64,000 bases of DNA, taken from the NCBI GenBank assembly GCA_963682025.1, contig OY821517.1:102062107-102126106 (forward strand). Direction: 5' to 3'. Positions 1 to 12,656 of this stretch are shown one piece after another; within the stretch, counting starts at the first letter, position 1, and each line of letters starts with the position of its first letter. The position numbers were made by a program, and so were the translations under genes. Origin of the DNA: Cordilura impudica. Taxonomy: Eukaryota > Arthropoda > Insecta > Diptera > Scathophagidae. The notes beneath the pieces were generated by a model. The model had not been told where the DNA came from, did no database searches, and saw nothing but the letters and a program-made list of their open reading frames with translations.

Positions 1-2420
1 CAAAATATGTAAAAGAAATTAGTGCTGTGAAATATTTTATTTTGTTAAAAAAAAAAAATTGCAAAATGAAAGGCTATAATTCCATTAATAATCAAAAGGG
101 GTTAAATTAATTTATTTATTTATTTTTACGTTATACTAATGCATTTTATATAAGTAAAAGTAATTGTATATTTAAATAAAAATGCATTTGTAATATATGT
201 TGCTGTCGTATTCAGAAAAATCAAATAGCTGACTATACGACTACAAATGCTGCTGGCAGCAGTCGTCTAAGTGTTTCATTCATGATGTTGCATTTTTTTG
301 CGAGCAATACTTACATATATTCTAAATAAAGAAATAATAGTTCTTTTCATACTGCGAAATCTATACAAATATATGTACAAATACTATATGTCAAATTTCA
401 AATTTGCAATAATTGATACATTTTTGAAAAAAAATTGTATAATATGAAATGTCTTCAATTTATTTCATAGAAAAAAATTTATTGAGGTGCGTGGATTTTC
501 CATATTTACGGTTTTACTATTTTCGTAATGAGGTTAAATGAGTTAAAAAGAATTTAAAATTTTTGAAAATATTAGGTGAGGATCCTCAAGATGTAATATA
601 CGATCGGTCTAAAACTTTTCACTTAGAGCCACAGTTAAATTCGAAAAAACAAAGACCCATATATTTTGTGTGTATAGTTTAACATTAAATGTGCTTTTCT
701 TTAATGTCTATATATTTTTTCTCATTCATTTCTGACCATCTTCAATGTAAATTTACCAAGGTTTTTTTTATTGCAATATGTATGTATATAAAACTTAAAA
801 ATTTAATGTTTTTTATTGTGTATTAACTTATTATTCTGCGATTTTCATTACATCACAAAATGTTACAAATTGGCACTACTGTTTCAAAAACAGAAAACTT
901 CTAAATCAGTTTGAAAACAGTTGATCTGTAAAACTGTGTGTGAAATTGTGTCAAAAAAAATTACAAATATTAATAAATATAATAATACATATATATTATT
1001 CAACTTATAAGTAAATAGGTAAGTTATTTTATTAATTTTGTTAAGAATTAGCACAAAATTTATTTTCCATTGTACATTTCATTTATAAAGAATTCTGCCA
1101 TATTTTGTTAAAGGGAAAATCCATTTTTGTTATGTTAAAAAAAACAGAGTTGCATGTAATTTTTCCGTGACTGCCTCAATAATTGCGTAGATGCCACCAC
1201 AATATTTTTTCTAATTAAATATTAACCAATATCTAACTAGAATTATGATTTATTCTGACTAAAAAGTTCCAATTAAAAGTTATTCAGCCCAATTATGAAT
1301 ATTCTCAAGGAATTTCTTTCTCACGGAAAATACATTTCTCGAGAAAAAAATTCCTCCAATTATAAATTCCGCGTGAACAAAAATGATTAACTGGCATCAT
1401 CGAATTTCGAAGCCAGTTGCTTTGCTTATTGACAATTAATTTTCTATTTTTTGTGTGTGTGCAAACGACCCTACTATAAATGACCCAATAAACATTTTTG
1501 TTTGCTATCAACTTGAGGTGCATTTGAGATCAAATACATTTCTCAAATCTCCAACGTTAATTCTCAAATGCACCTCAATAGGCCGATTATAGTCTTCTCA
1601 ACTTAAAAGGCACATTTTTTATATGGCGATTTGCATAGTTATCAAATTGAGAAATTTGTGATTCTCTACTTGATAGCAAAGAAATATCTCCAATCGGTAT
1701 CAAATGGAAGGTACGGAATTGCCATATTAAAAAAAATTATACTAAATTTAGAAATGAAAACAATGTACTTTTTTTAATGTTTCAATTTAATTTCATTATA
1801 TATTTAACATTATTATGTGTGTACATATTTAACATTAAATGTACATATTATGCACATTTTTTAAAATCTAGAATTAAAAATAAATGAATTAATTATTTGT
1901 ACATTTTTTGAATATTTATATTAAATATGTCATAAATAAGAATTTAAATTGAAAAATTCGACAAGAAGCAAAAATAATTAAAAATATATCAATTAATTAT
2001 TTGTACTTTTTTGGCATTTTTTAATTTAATTTATTATTTATGACATATTTAAATAATATCTCAAACTTAACACAAATCGTATTCAAGTTGAAAAAATGTT
2101 TGGTCTCAAGTGGAGAAAAGTGTTGGATATCCAATTGAGAGTAAAAATGTTTCTCAAAGATTGGAAAAAATGTTAAGTCTCAACTTGATGTCAAGTTGAA
2201 AGCAAACAAGGAGAAAAATTGTTCAACCCAAGTTGAGAATTATATTTGACATCAATTTGAGAACTTAACTTTTCTCCAACATTGGAGAAATAATATTTCA
2301 ATGCATACTGGGGAATGACCGAAACTAACACGTAAACAGTTTTTTTCTATTTGAAAAACATATGACTGTCATTGTTGTTGTTGTAGAGTTGTTTTTTTAA
2401 ATTTTTTTTTTTCGTTAAAC
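1..2420 (+). mobile_element. TIR-A copy 1 (5' truncated by window edge)
   Basis: Non-autonomous DNA element with no transposase ORF. It matches 14124-16437 almost base for base, with small indels, so two copies lie about 14.1 kb apart in the same orientation. The right terminal inverted repeat, about 2337-2393, reads CAGTTTTTTTCTATTTG... to ...GTAGAGTTGTT. Its mate is visible only in copy 2, because the left end of this copy is outside the window. Repeat similarity may extend to about 2419 (CGTTAAA). The interior is AT-rich. 1500-2300 is packed with short CTCAACTTGA-type words in both orientations. A block at about 1085-1240 resembles the middle of Hel-2. The superfamily is unknown because no target duplication was resolved. 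Confidence 0.75.
1513..1577. repeat. Hairpin inside TIR-A
   Basis: TTGAGGTGCATTTGAG recurs as its exact reverse complement (CTCAAATGCACCTCAA) about 30-40 bp downstream, giving a 16-bp perfect stem. In TIR-A copy 2 (15604-15668) the right arm has lost two bases, so the stem is broken there. Confidence 0.7.
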
Positions 2421-2589
2421 AGCAATATTTGTGAATTACCGGGTATTATTTATTATTGGTTGTCGGAAAGTGAAGTTAATTCTAAAGTGTTAACTTAAAT
2501 TGTTAAAATAAACAGAAATATAGACATAAATAAAGTTAATACTTTCTACATATATATTTAAAAAAAGGCTGATTATTTAAATGATTCAA

Positions 2590-3960
2590 GTGATATCGAG
2601 TTTAATATGTAAAATAACTGCGCAAACGTGTTCTCCAATGACTTTGCCTCCTCTCGGGATTCTAATAAAAGAAAGGGAGGTTCAATTGGTTTGGCGGCTA
2701 CAAGTTTAGGTTTTGGAAAGGTAAGTAATTAATTAAATTAAAACTTCAAGTTAATTTTTGTTGTTTCTTTAGGACTCTTCAAAATATGTCAGTGAATTCG
2801 ATAGTCCCATTCTCAATTGTTTAAACGATCAATATTTACGTGTCCGGTATTTTGCGTGTGATCCTTGTATAACTTGGTGGCATGTTCCTCCATTATACCC
2901 TTCACCGATTTATTTCCTGCTGGAGTCTTGTGATCTATTCCTGTTGGATTGTTTACTTAAAAATATTGTTATAGAATCTTCACAAACTTTCAATCTATAA
3001 GCTTTTATACCTCTTCTTAAGGAACGCATTTATGTAAAGAATTATATTGTGCGACAATATGTTATATCCTGGATTGCGATTGTGAATGCTGTACCTGAAA
3101 ATAATATGGTTATCTATTTGATATTATTTATGGACTTTTTATGATGGAAGATAATACACAAGAAATACAAATGTGTGAAACTACGCTGACAGTTTCTTAA
3201 ATCGATTCGTAATGATTCCAGTTCAATGCGCATGGAAGACACTATTAATATATTGATAATACATGCGCAATCACCAAACTTATTAAGGTAATGCACTGAA
3301 ATTTTATTAAAAATTCTAGCTAAAAACAAAGAAAATCTTCATTGCAGAATTTTACATTAATCCTTGTATCTATCTTTCAGTCTATTGCCATAACATGGAT
3401 ACGGGAGTTTGTTTTATTATTTGGTTCGAATGTTTTACTTTATGCCATTCTACCATGTCTGGAATATAATGTTGATAATATGAAGAATAATAAGGAATGT
3501 GCAGTATCCGTAAATACATCGATAATGAAATTAGTTTCTTCAAAAGACCAAAGATCTCAGAATATTCTACAAATTGTTTTATGGAGGTATTATAACAATA
3601 TCTCACACATGGTTCTGTACAAGCAAAGGTAGCAGTATTTCAATTTTCCAAATGATGTGTATCAGTTTTGGCCGAAATTCTTATTTCACAACACTCAAAA
3701 GGTAAGCTGTATTATAAATTTTTTATATATAATTAAGTGTTATAATAAATTGTTTTCTTTAAGAAACTACTGATTTCAATAAGGCCCTTACCGGAAATTT
3801 CTATTGAGTTTAGTCAATTTATTCAGTGCTAAGTTGCGTACCACTTTGAGGGATGTTTCGAGTGAAGAGTCAGCAGAGTTATTTAAATGTCTGTATAAAT
3901 TTAAGCCCATTGTCCTGTTTGCTTTGTCTTTATTTCAATATTTAATGTTTGTTTGTATTT
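2590..3960 (+). pseudogene. Vac14: VAC14-like pseudogene, introns retained
   Basis: Translated pieces, in order, match the HEAT-repeat scaffold VAC14, which organises the PIKfyve/FIG4 lipid kinase-phosphatase complex on endosomes and vacuoles. Exon piece 1 (about 2611-2719) reads ...KRKGGSIGLAATSLGFGK and is followed by GTAAGT. After ...TTTCTTTAG (2773) the next piece reads DSSKYVSEFDSPILNCLND, then LRVRYFACD, ERIYVKNYIVRQYVISW, MMEDNTQEIQMCETTL and INILIIHAQSPNLL. After a second intron ending near 3380 come ITWIREFVLLFGSNV, KECAVSVNTSIMKLVSSKD and QAKVAV. After a third intron (about 3703-3763) come KLLIS and LRTTLRDVSSEESAELFKCL. An in-frame TAA follows QTFNL, and there are several frameshifts and internal deletions. 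The first and last parts of the gene are missing. Retained introns point to a DNA-level duplication rather than a processed copy. The family call is from memory of conserved blocks. Confidence 0.85.
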
Positions 3961-4068
3961 TATTTTGAATTGCTTGATTTTTAATACAATAAATAATAAA
4001 TCGTGTTTCATTATAATCAAGCGTGAAATTTCGAAATTAAATTTATTTTAAAGAAAAATTAAATAAAA

Positions 4069-4867
4069 AACAAGTAAGAAAATTATAGTCGGTGTAGACC
4101 GACTATATGATACCCTATACCATGCGTTTAGAGACCCTATCTCTCAGACCCAACTAACTGGATAAAGAAAATAAGCATAAACCAAATTTGAGTGGGATTT
4201 TTCTTAATTTTTTTGGCTGCAGATATGAAAAATTTCATATCGGATGCTATATCTATATGCGGACTAGGCCCAAAAATGGACCGATCCTGACCATGTTTGG
4301 TAAGGTCTCTTGTATTTTGCAAAAATATATACAAACAAAATTTGAGAAGAATCAGTGCAATATTTTTATTTTTTGATAGATTTAAGTGAAGATCGGGAAG
4401 CAGCTCTATATGGGGACTATGACTAAGAGTTGACCAATAGGGATTATTTTTGGACTACTGATTAATGGATGTAATATATATATACAAACCCAATTTGACT
4501 AAGATTTGAATGATAATTTGGATCTTATGGCAATATATGTTGATTTCATAGGGGTCATTTGTATGGGGGCTAGGTCTGAACATGGACCGATTCTCACCAG
4601 TTTCAATAGCGTTCATCCCATGGCCGATAGGAGATCAAATACCAAATCTCATCAAAATAGATTCATAATTGCGACCCGCAGTTTGATTACAAGCTTTACA
4701 TGGACACACAGACGGACGGACGGACGGACATCGTTGAATCGCATCAGATAGTGATTCTGATTCGATCGGTATAATTAAAGATGGGTGTAGGTCAAATATT
4801 TTTGGTTGTTACAAACAGCAGCACAAAGTCATTATACCCAAACCACATAGTGGTATAGGGTATAATA
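4069..4867 (-). mobile_element. Hel-1 copy A
   Basis: About 0.8-kb element in reverse orientation. It starts (its 3' end) with AACAAGTAAGAAAATTATAG and the palindrome around AGTCGGT.TAGACCGACT. It ends (its 5' end) with the CCACATAGTGG hairpin flanked by TATACCC/GGGTATA. A GACGGACGG tetranucleotide run lies near 4712. It encodes no protein I recognise. Confidence 0.85.
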
Positions 4868-4979
4868 AAAATTAATAGCATAGCTATGATGCGAGCACTT
4901 GTTTAGGAAATTGGGAATAGCCAAAGGATTGGTAGAAGTCAATTGCGGGCTGAATTTATGGAAAACGCAATCAATGCCT

Positions 4980-5216
4980 GAATTGGCTTTCATTAAAGTT
5001 ACAACCGTTTTATCCCGATTTTGACCAAACGTATATTATTTGAAAGGTATTTCCTTTTAGCCGATTTGCAGATTTACAGATTTTAAAATTTTTTCCTTTA
5101 TTTTGAGTAAATTTCATTTAAAGTTGCTACTATCACGTACATAAAATTATACAATACTATGTGTGTGTTTATTAAATTTGTTAATGTGTTTGTAATAAAA
5201 AGGATTTTGTTTTTTT
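4980..5216 (-). mobile_element. Hel-3 fragment, left of Hel-1 copy B
   Basis: Matches the reverse complement of part of the uninterrupted Hel-3 at 38516-39316 and the fragment at 43215-43400. Shared blocks include CCGATTTTGACCAAACG and AAAGTTGCTACTA. The element resumes at 6007 after Hel-1 copy B. The stretch 4868-4980 before it is unassigned. Confidence 0.6.
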
Positions 5217-6006
5217 TATACCCTATACCACTATGTGGTTTGGGTATAATGACTTTGTGCTGCTGTTTGTAACTTCCAAAAATATTTGACCTAGACCCAT
5301 CTTTTATTATACCGATCGAATCAGAATCACTATCTGATTCGATTTAACGATGTCCGTCCGTCCGTCTGTGTGTCCATGTAAACCTTGTAATCAAACTGCA
5401 GGTCGCAAATATGAATATATTTTGATGAAATTTGGTATATAAGCTTCTATCGGCCATAGCATGAACACTATTGAAATTGGTGGGAATCGGTCCTTGTTAA
5501 GACCTAGCCCCCCATACAAATGACCCCTATGAAATCGACATAAATTGCCATAAGATCCAAACTGTCATATAGATCTTACTCAAATTGGGTTTGTATGCGT
5601 TTATTAGATCCATTAATGAGTAGTCCAAAAATGATCCCTATGGGACAACTCTTAGTCACAGGCCCCATATAGAGCTGCTTCCCGATCTTCACTTAAATCT
5701 ATCAGAAACAAAAATATTGCGCTGATTCTTCTCAAATTTTGTTTGTATATATTTTTGCAAAATACAAGAGACTTTACCAAACATGGTCAGGATCGGTCCA
5801 TTTTTGGGCCTAGTCCCCATATATATAGCATCTGATATGAACTTTTTTTATCTGCAGCCAAAAAAATTAATAAAAATCCCACTCAAATTTGGTTTATGCT
5901 TATTTTTTATATCCAGTTAGTTTTGTCTAAGAGATGGGGTCTCTAAACGCATGGTATAGGGTATCGTATAGTCGGTCTATACCGACTATAATTTTCTTAT
6001 TTGTTT
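5217..6006 (+). mobile_element. Hel-1 copy B, inside Hel-3
   Basis: Complete copy. It begins TATACCCTATACCACTATGT, has a short GTCC run near 5352, and ends with the GTCGGTCTATACCGACTATA palindrome and ATTTTCTTATTTGTTTTT. It is opposite in orientation to copy A, with about 350 bp between them. Hel-3 sequence lies on both sides. Confidence 0.85.
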
Positions 6007-6122
6007 TTGTGTTGAATTATGAATTGGCAAAAATTGATTAGCATATCTTTAGGTCTTTATTTAATGAAAAAATTAAATTTCCTAGAATTTGCACTCGAAT
6101 TACGAGGGCTGTAATCTGCTAG
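6007..6122 (-). mobile_element. Hel-3 5' end fragment
   Basis: Continues the Hel-3 copy broken by Hel-1 copy B. It ends in GAATCTGCTAGT, the reverse complement of the element's 5' terminus, as also seen at 44974-44985. The same junction with a Hel-1 3' tail occurs at 44863. Confidence 0.6.
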
Positions 6123-6600
6123 TATATATAAATAAAGTACTGATTTTTGTTTATACATACTTCATATGAATTTCAAATAAATCAAAGAAATCATTGCATT
6201 CACAATGGCTTCACTGATAGGCAAATTTTCATACATATATGTATTACGAATGATTTCTTTGCAGGCTTCTAACTATTTATCATGAAATACAATTGATAAT
6301 TTTTAAAAATATTCAATAATATGTGATGTAATTTATAGTACACAAGTATCTGTAGGAAAAATTAAAGAATATTCTATGGGATAAAAACAAATTTTAATTT
6401 GTTATATCGAGTTCATAAACCATTACATTTTAGTGAGTCAGCGATGACAATAACTATTACATTGATACTGATAATTCTGAAAAAAAATTATAGTTCTGAA
6501 ATTAAATCAATAATTTGTCGACACTTTCTGAAATACAATGGAAATGTTATAAAAAAGTTGTTAATTCCAAGACATCTTCCTTTATCGATATATTTTTATT
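6123..6600. other. AT-rich spacer, nothing recognised
   Basis: No coding similarity, hairpin or repeat family was recognised. Short open frames here look like chance. Confidence 0.5.
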
Positions 6601-9600
6601 ATACCCTCCACTCCAGTGTGCAGAGGGTATATATAAGTTTGTCATTCCATTTGTAATAATTAGAAAAAAAATTTTGGACCCCATAAAATATATATATTTG
6701 TGATCCTTATAACAACCGGAGTTGATATAGCGATGTCCGTCTCTGGAAATCACGATGACGGCATCAATCGGGCAGCTAGGGTACTCGTTGACATAAAAAA
6801 TTATTCACTAACATCCTTAGAAGTTTGCTATTTAAAATCGGCCAAATCGGTCGATTAGGGCCCGAGATTGGAATGAAGAACTAAAAAAAGTCTTGAAAAA
6901 ATATAATTTTCTATGTTGTTCTTCTCACGTTCACGCCCTCAATAGGACAGCTAGGGTGATCATTTTTAGTGAGAATGATTCGCAAAATTCATAGGAAGAT
7001 TTCTGTTTCAAAAATCATTAAAATCGGTGGAGCAGGTCCAGGGAAATCTCTGAAAAAGTAAAAAAAAATGAAAAACAAGATATTTCTATATTGTTCTTGT
7101 TGTTATTCTAAAAGTTGCATTGTTGTCATAGCTGAACTTGTTGTTTTTGTGGTCGTTAATAATATAATAAAAACAAACCCTTTGTACATTTTTTTATCAA
7201 CTCTAGTAGAAAAATTTAGAAGTTTCCATTATTTTGGCATCACTAAAAAAATTTGTTAGATCATTTCTGTCAGATCGATTGGGTCACGGGAAAGTGGTTA
7301 AAAGCGATCCAAAATTTTTTCGACAAGCAGCCACTACGAGTTAATATAATATAATATAAAGCAAATAATGCTAAAATACCTAGTTGTTAATAAAAAAAAA
7401 AAAAAATTGGGCCATTCACAATGGGTAATGTATCGTTGTATCTGTTGTATCGTGTATCACTTTACAATAGTGTAAAATTGTTGTTGGTAATTTTCACTGA
7501 AAAATCTGATACACGATCCAACTTCATTTGCTATGTTTAGTAAATGTTGTATATTGTATCATAACATATCAGTTCCAAGTGAATGCCAGTTTTTATGAAA
7601 AAGAAAAAACAAATACATAGAATTTTATCAGCATAAATAATTATAAAATAAAATATGGCAAATAATGCAAATAACGCAAATACATCGATAAGTTTATTTA
7701 TATAAAAAGTAATGTTTATATTTTTAGTATGTATTTTCTCTTTCAGTACCAACCAAAATATTTAACATTTTTTTTTTTCATTATAAATAAAAAGCAAGAG
7801 GTACGTAACTAAAACTCCAGGGTATATCTCACGACCAAAAAGCAAACACTGACAAGTGTTTTCTCTTATACAAAATAGCAGAAGCGACGAAGCGATCTTT
7901 CCTCGTTGGATCGAAAATTTCTAAAGAAAGCGTTTTACAATATGAAAATACAACTGAGTGTTCACAACAAAAGATTGTATTGTGTATTTCAATACAACAT
8001 ACAATATACAACACCTGTTGTGAATTGCCCAAATGTAAATTTAGCAAAAAAAATTTATGTATTAATTTATTTAAAGAGAAAAACACCAAAATAACCTTTG
8101 ATGTTGTATTTTTTGTGTGCAATATTTACATATACATACATACACATATTAAATAATACAAATAATATACATATATTATATATATGTATGTATGCATATT
8201 CATAGTAACTGCATGTTAGAAATAAATCGGTATATTATTTTATTTACATAAAATTCTGCAATATTTTGTTGTGGGGAAAATACATTTCTTTTGCATTAAC
8301 AGAGTGTCACTTCATTTTGCTCAGCGTGACTATGCCACAGTAGATGGCGCCACAATTTTTGTTCTAATTAGCTTTGCAATAGTTATTTCTATTTTAACAT
8401 GAATGTCAATATTTTCAACTAGATATAATACAGAACAATGTTAAGAGTATACACGGGCTGGTCTTTAATTTCATACGTTTTTTCATTATTCTTTTACTAA
8501 TATGAACATAAGTTTGGCATATTAACTTTTTGTTGTCTTTACAAAATAGAGTTAACGAGTTCATCAATGAGTTTTTTTTTGCTTTCAAAACAGTTCTACA
8601 TAGTTATATAGAACTATTATTCTGCTTTACCTACAAAATATCTGATTGCGATTACATCTAATATTTAAAAATTGTTTATAATTAATAAAGCATTATTATT
8701 CACATAAATACAAAATTGCACTTTTTAAATTTTCCATTCAAATTTAAGAAAATATCAATTATAAAAACTGAAATTAAAATTTCCAATTATAAATTAGAAA
8801 ATATTAATTGAATTTCAGAAAATCATATCAAAACGTCGGAAATAATAATTTTAAATTTAGAAGACATCAATTGCATCTTTAATATATAAATTTTATTCGT
8901 TAAACACAAATTGAAATTCCAAAAAAAAAAAAAACACCACATATGTTTACATTTAAAAATGTTTACATTTAAAAAAAAATAATATTGCCATTCTGGAGAT
9001 ATTTATAACTTTTCAGTACCGCGATTCAGAAAGAAAGAAAATTGCAAAATTATCAGTAAATTTTTTAAACGATATCCGCTATTGTTAAAGTCAGCTGTTG
9101 TTGTTATCTAAACGACAACCATTTTTGTGTTGTTTATTCAATCGATAAAAACTTAAATTTTTAGGTTGAAATGTCGTCATACATAAATAAAAATCAAAAA
9201 TAGTAAAAATATTTTGCTTTTATTAAAAAACTTTTTTATATAAATAATAAAATTAAATAGCATATTCAATTCATTATTTCATTTTCAAATAAATAAACAG
9301 AAATATTAGTAAAAAAAAAAATAAAAAAAACATAAACATAAAATCATCCTGTCAAACACGAAGTAATTTGTTTTTTTCTATTCTTTGTGTTTTTCGCTTA
9401 TTTTGACAGAGGTGCCACTAGTTTACAATTTAAATTTTTTTTGGATGAAAATTTGAAGTTTTTCAGAAAATAAAGATAACATTAAATTATTATTATTAAA
9501 TTATTTTATTTAAAATGTTTGGGACTATTGGTGTTTTTGCGTTTTGCATACCTAATTTGATTATTTATTAATATAAATTTATTCTCTATGTTTTCAAAAT

Positions 9601-10109
9601 ATGGCAATATTTAAAAAAAAAGTTGAGAGAGCTTTTTTCTTTTTGGTTATTATTTTGTTACTCCATCCGACCTATATGGCCACAATGAAGAAATATTTGG
9701 CCAGTTAAAAGAAACTATACAGCCATCTCCAATTAGCACGATTTAATGCATATAGCCACTCTACACAACCATTACCTTTGCAATGGAGGTTAGGGCGAGC
9801 TATTTAATTAGCAAAAACTTAATTAAACGAGAAGTTATGTCATATAACCGGAAACGCATGCATATAGGTATATAACCTAAATGCATGGCGATCAGCAACC
9901 ACGATGACCAAAAAGCAAACACCGAAATAAATCCGAAATAATAGAAAAGACGGAAACCAACCCAAAGAATTTTCTTAAATAATTAGGTATTAAGTTTAAC
10001 AAATTGTTTACTTTTTCCAATATTTTGTTTACATTTATTATCAATACTCAAACCGAGGTGGAGGGTATTAAAGATTCGGCATAGCCGAATTTAACACTCT
10101 TACTTGTTT
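6601..10109 (+). mobile_element. Hel-2 copy a (longest copy)
   Basis: Begins ATACCCTCCACTCCAGTGTG, a hairpin closed by CAGAGGGTAT, followed by a degenerate GTCC region near 6735. It ends with the palindrome ATTCGGCATAGCCGAAT and TTAACACTCTTACTTGTTT. The middle contains an inserted MITE (7407-8033), the block ending AGATGGCGCCACAA near 8343-8357, and a 3' module starting near 9425. Part of the link between middle and 3' module, present in copies e and f, is missing. No long ORF or helicase is present, so the element is non-autonomous. Assignment to Helitron/Helentron-type DNA rests on the 3' hairpin plus tail and the lack of terminal inverted repeats. Confidence 0.75.
7407..8033. mobile_element. 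MITE inside Hel-2 copy a
   Basis: Ends are TTGGGCCATTCACAA... and ...TTGTGAATTGCCCAAA, an imperfect terminal inverted repeat. A deleted version sits at the same place in Hel-2 copy f (26590-26927), and an inverted relative lies at 41285-41700. Hel-2 copy e lacks it and reads straight from the TTAATAAAAA side into ATGTAAATTTAGC. Confidence 0.65.
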
Positions 10110-10702
10110 ATATATAAATTTTCACAATTTTTTTTTGATTAAAATTTGAAGTTTTCAGAAAATAAAGATAACAAATTATTTTATTTAAAATGTTTGGGAC
10201 ATTTGGTTTTTTGCGTTTGGCATCCCTAATTTGATTACTTATCATTATAAACATATTCTCTATGTTTTAAAATATGGCAATGTTTTAATAAAAAAGTTGA
10301 GAGAGCTTTTTTTTGGTTATTATTTTGTTAGTCCATCCGACTTATATGGCCGCAATGAAGAAATATTTGGCCACTTAAAAGAAACTATACAGCCATCTCC
10401 AATTAGAACGATTTAATGTATATAGCCACCCTACACAACCATTACCTTTGCAATGGAGGTTAGGGCGGGCTATTTAATTAGCAAAAATTAAATTAAACGA
10501 GAAGTTATGTCATATAACCGGAAACGCTTGCATATAGGTATATAACCTAAATGCATGCCGATCAGCAACCACGATGACCAAAAAGCAAACACCGAAATAA
10601 ATCCGAAATAATAGAAAAGACGAAAACCAACCCAAAGAATTTGCTGAAATAATTTGGTATCAAAGATTCGGCACAGCCGAATTTAACACTCTTACTTGTT
10701 TT
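10110..10702 (+). mobile_element. Hel-2 copy b (3' module only)
   Basis: Starts TATATATAAATTTTCACAAT, the internal block found at 18779 and 28584 in the longer copies. It ends with the ATTCGGCACAGCCGAAT hairpin and ACTCTTACTTGTTTT. It is a direct tandem repeat of the 3' module of copy a. Confidence 0.75.
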
Positions 10703-12625
10703 TTTTTACTAATATTTCTGTTTATTTATTTGAAAATTAAATAATGAATTGAATATGGTATTTAATTTTTTTATTTATATAAAAAAGTTTTTTTAATAAA
10801 AGCAAAATATTTTCACTATTTTATGATTTTTATTTATGTATGACGACATTTCAACCTAAAAATTTAAGTTTTTATCGATTGAATAAACAACACAAAAATG
10901 GTTGTCGTTTAGATAACAACAACAGCTGAGTTTAACAATAGCGAATATCGTTTAAAAATTTTACTGATAATTTTGCTATTTTCTTTTTTTTTAACGATTC
11001 GACTATCGTTAAAAGCGGTTACTGAATCGCGGTACTGAAAAGCTGTTAATTTCTCCTGAATGTCAAGATTTTTTTTAAATATAAAAATTTTTTAAATGTA
11101 AACATAGGTATTTGGTGTTTTTTTTTTTTTTGGAATTTCAATTTGTGGTTAACGAATAAAATTTATATATTAAAGATGCAATTGATGTCTTCTAAATTTA
11201 AAATTATAATTTTCGACGTTTTGATATGATTTTCTGATATTCAATCAATTGTAATTTTTAATGGGAAATTTTTAATTCCAGTTTTAAAATTGATATTTTC
11301 TTAAATTTGAATGGAAAATTTAAATTTAGTAATTATAAACAATTTTTAAAAATTAGATGTAATCGCAATCAGATATTTTGTAGGTAAAGCAGAATAATAG
11401 TTCTATATATCTATGTAAAGCAAAAAATTGATGAACTCGGTAACTCTATTTTATAAAGACAACAAAAAGTTAATATGCCAAACTTATGTTCATATATGTA
11501 AAAGAATAATGAAAAAACGTATGAAATAAAAGACCAGCCCCTGTATACCCTTAACATTGTTCTGTATAACATCTAGTTGAAAATATTGACATTCATGTTA
11601 AAATAGAAATAACTATTGTAAAGCTCATTAGTACAAAAATTTTGGCGCCATCTACTGTGGCATAGTCACGCTGAGCAAAATGAAGTGACACTCTTTTAAA
11701 GCAAAAGAAATGTATTTTCTCCACAACAAAATATTGCAGAATTTTATGTAAAAAAATAATATACCGATTTATTTCTAACATGCAGTTATCATGGATATAT
11801 ATACATATATAGAATATATGTACATATATTATTTGTATTATTTTTTACTCCCTTTATATCAACTCATAGTGTCGAAAAAATTTTGGATCGATTTTAACCC
11901 CTTTCCGTGACCCAATCGATCTGAAACTTTGCAGGCAGGCTAGTGGTAATGGCAGAAATGACCTAAAATATTTTTTTAGTGATGCCAAAACAATGGAAAC
12001 TTTAAAATTTTTCTATCAGAGTTAATAAAAAAATGTACAAAGGGTTAGTTTTTATTATATTATTACCACAACGACCACAAAAACAACAAGTCCATCTATG
12101 ACAACAACACAACATTTAGAATAACAACAAGAACAATAGAAACATCGTATTTTTCATTTTTTTTCCTTTTTCAGAGATTTCCCTGGACCTGTTCCATCGA
12201 TTTTAATGATTTTTGAAATAGAAATCTTCCCATGAACTTGTTGAATCATTCTCACTAAAAATGATCACCTTAGCTATCCTATTGAGGCCGTGATCGTGAC
12301 AAGAACAACATAGAAAATTATATTTTATCAAGACTTTTTTTAGTTCTTTATTCAAATCTCGGGCCCTAATTGACCGATTTGGACGATTTCAAACAGCAAT
12401 CTTCCCAGGATGTTAGTGAATCATTTTTTATGTCAACGAGCACCCTAGCTGTCCGATTGATGCCGTCATCGTGACTTCCACAGACGGACATTGCTATATT
12501 AACTCCGGTTGTTATAAGGATCACAAATATATATATTTTATGAGGGCCAAATTTTTTTTTCTAATTATTACAAACGGAATGACAAACTTATATATATCCT
12601 CTGCACACTGGAGTGGAGGGTATAA
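10703..12625 (-). mobile_element. Hel-2 copy c (inverted, 5' two thirds)
   Basis: Reverse complement of the region running from 9310 back to 6601. Examples are GACGACATTTCAACC at about 10843, AACCATTTTTGTG in inverted form, and the 5' hairpin at 12596-12625. It lacks the segment corresponding to about 7345-8140, which includes the MITE. With copy a it forms a large inverted repeat around 9330-10700. Confidence 0.75.
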
Positions 12626-12656
12626 AAACAAAGTAACCATTGTTTGAAGTATTTTT

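Noticed and set aside
7829..8122. 97-codon minus-strand ORF also seen at 26630-26941
   Set aside because: It is shared because both lie in the same MITE. It has no recognised protein and is disrupted between copies.
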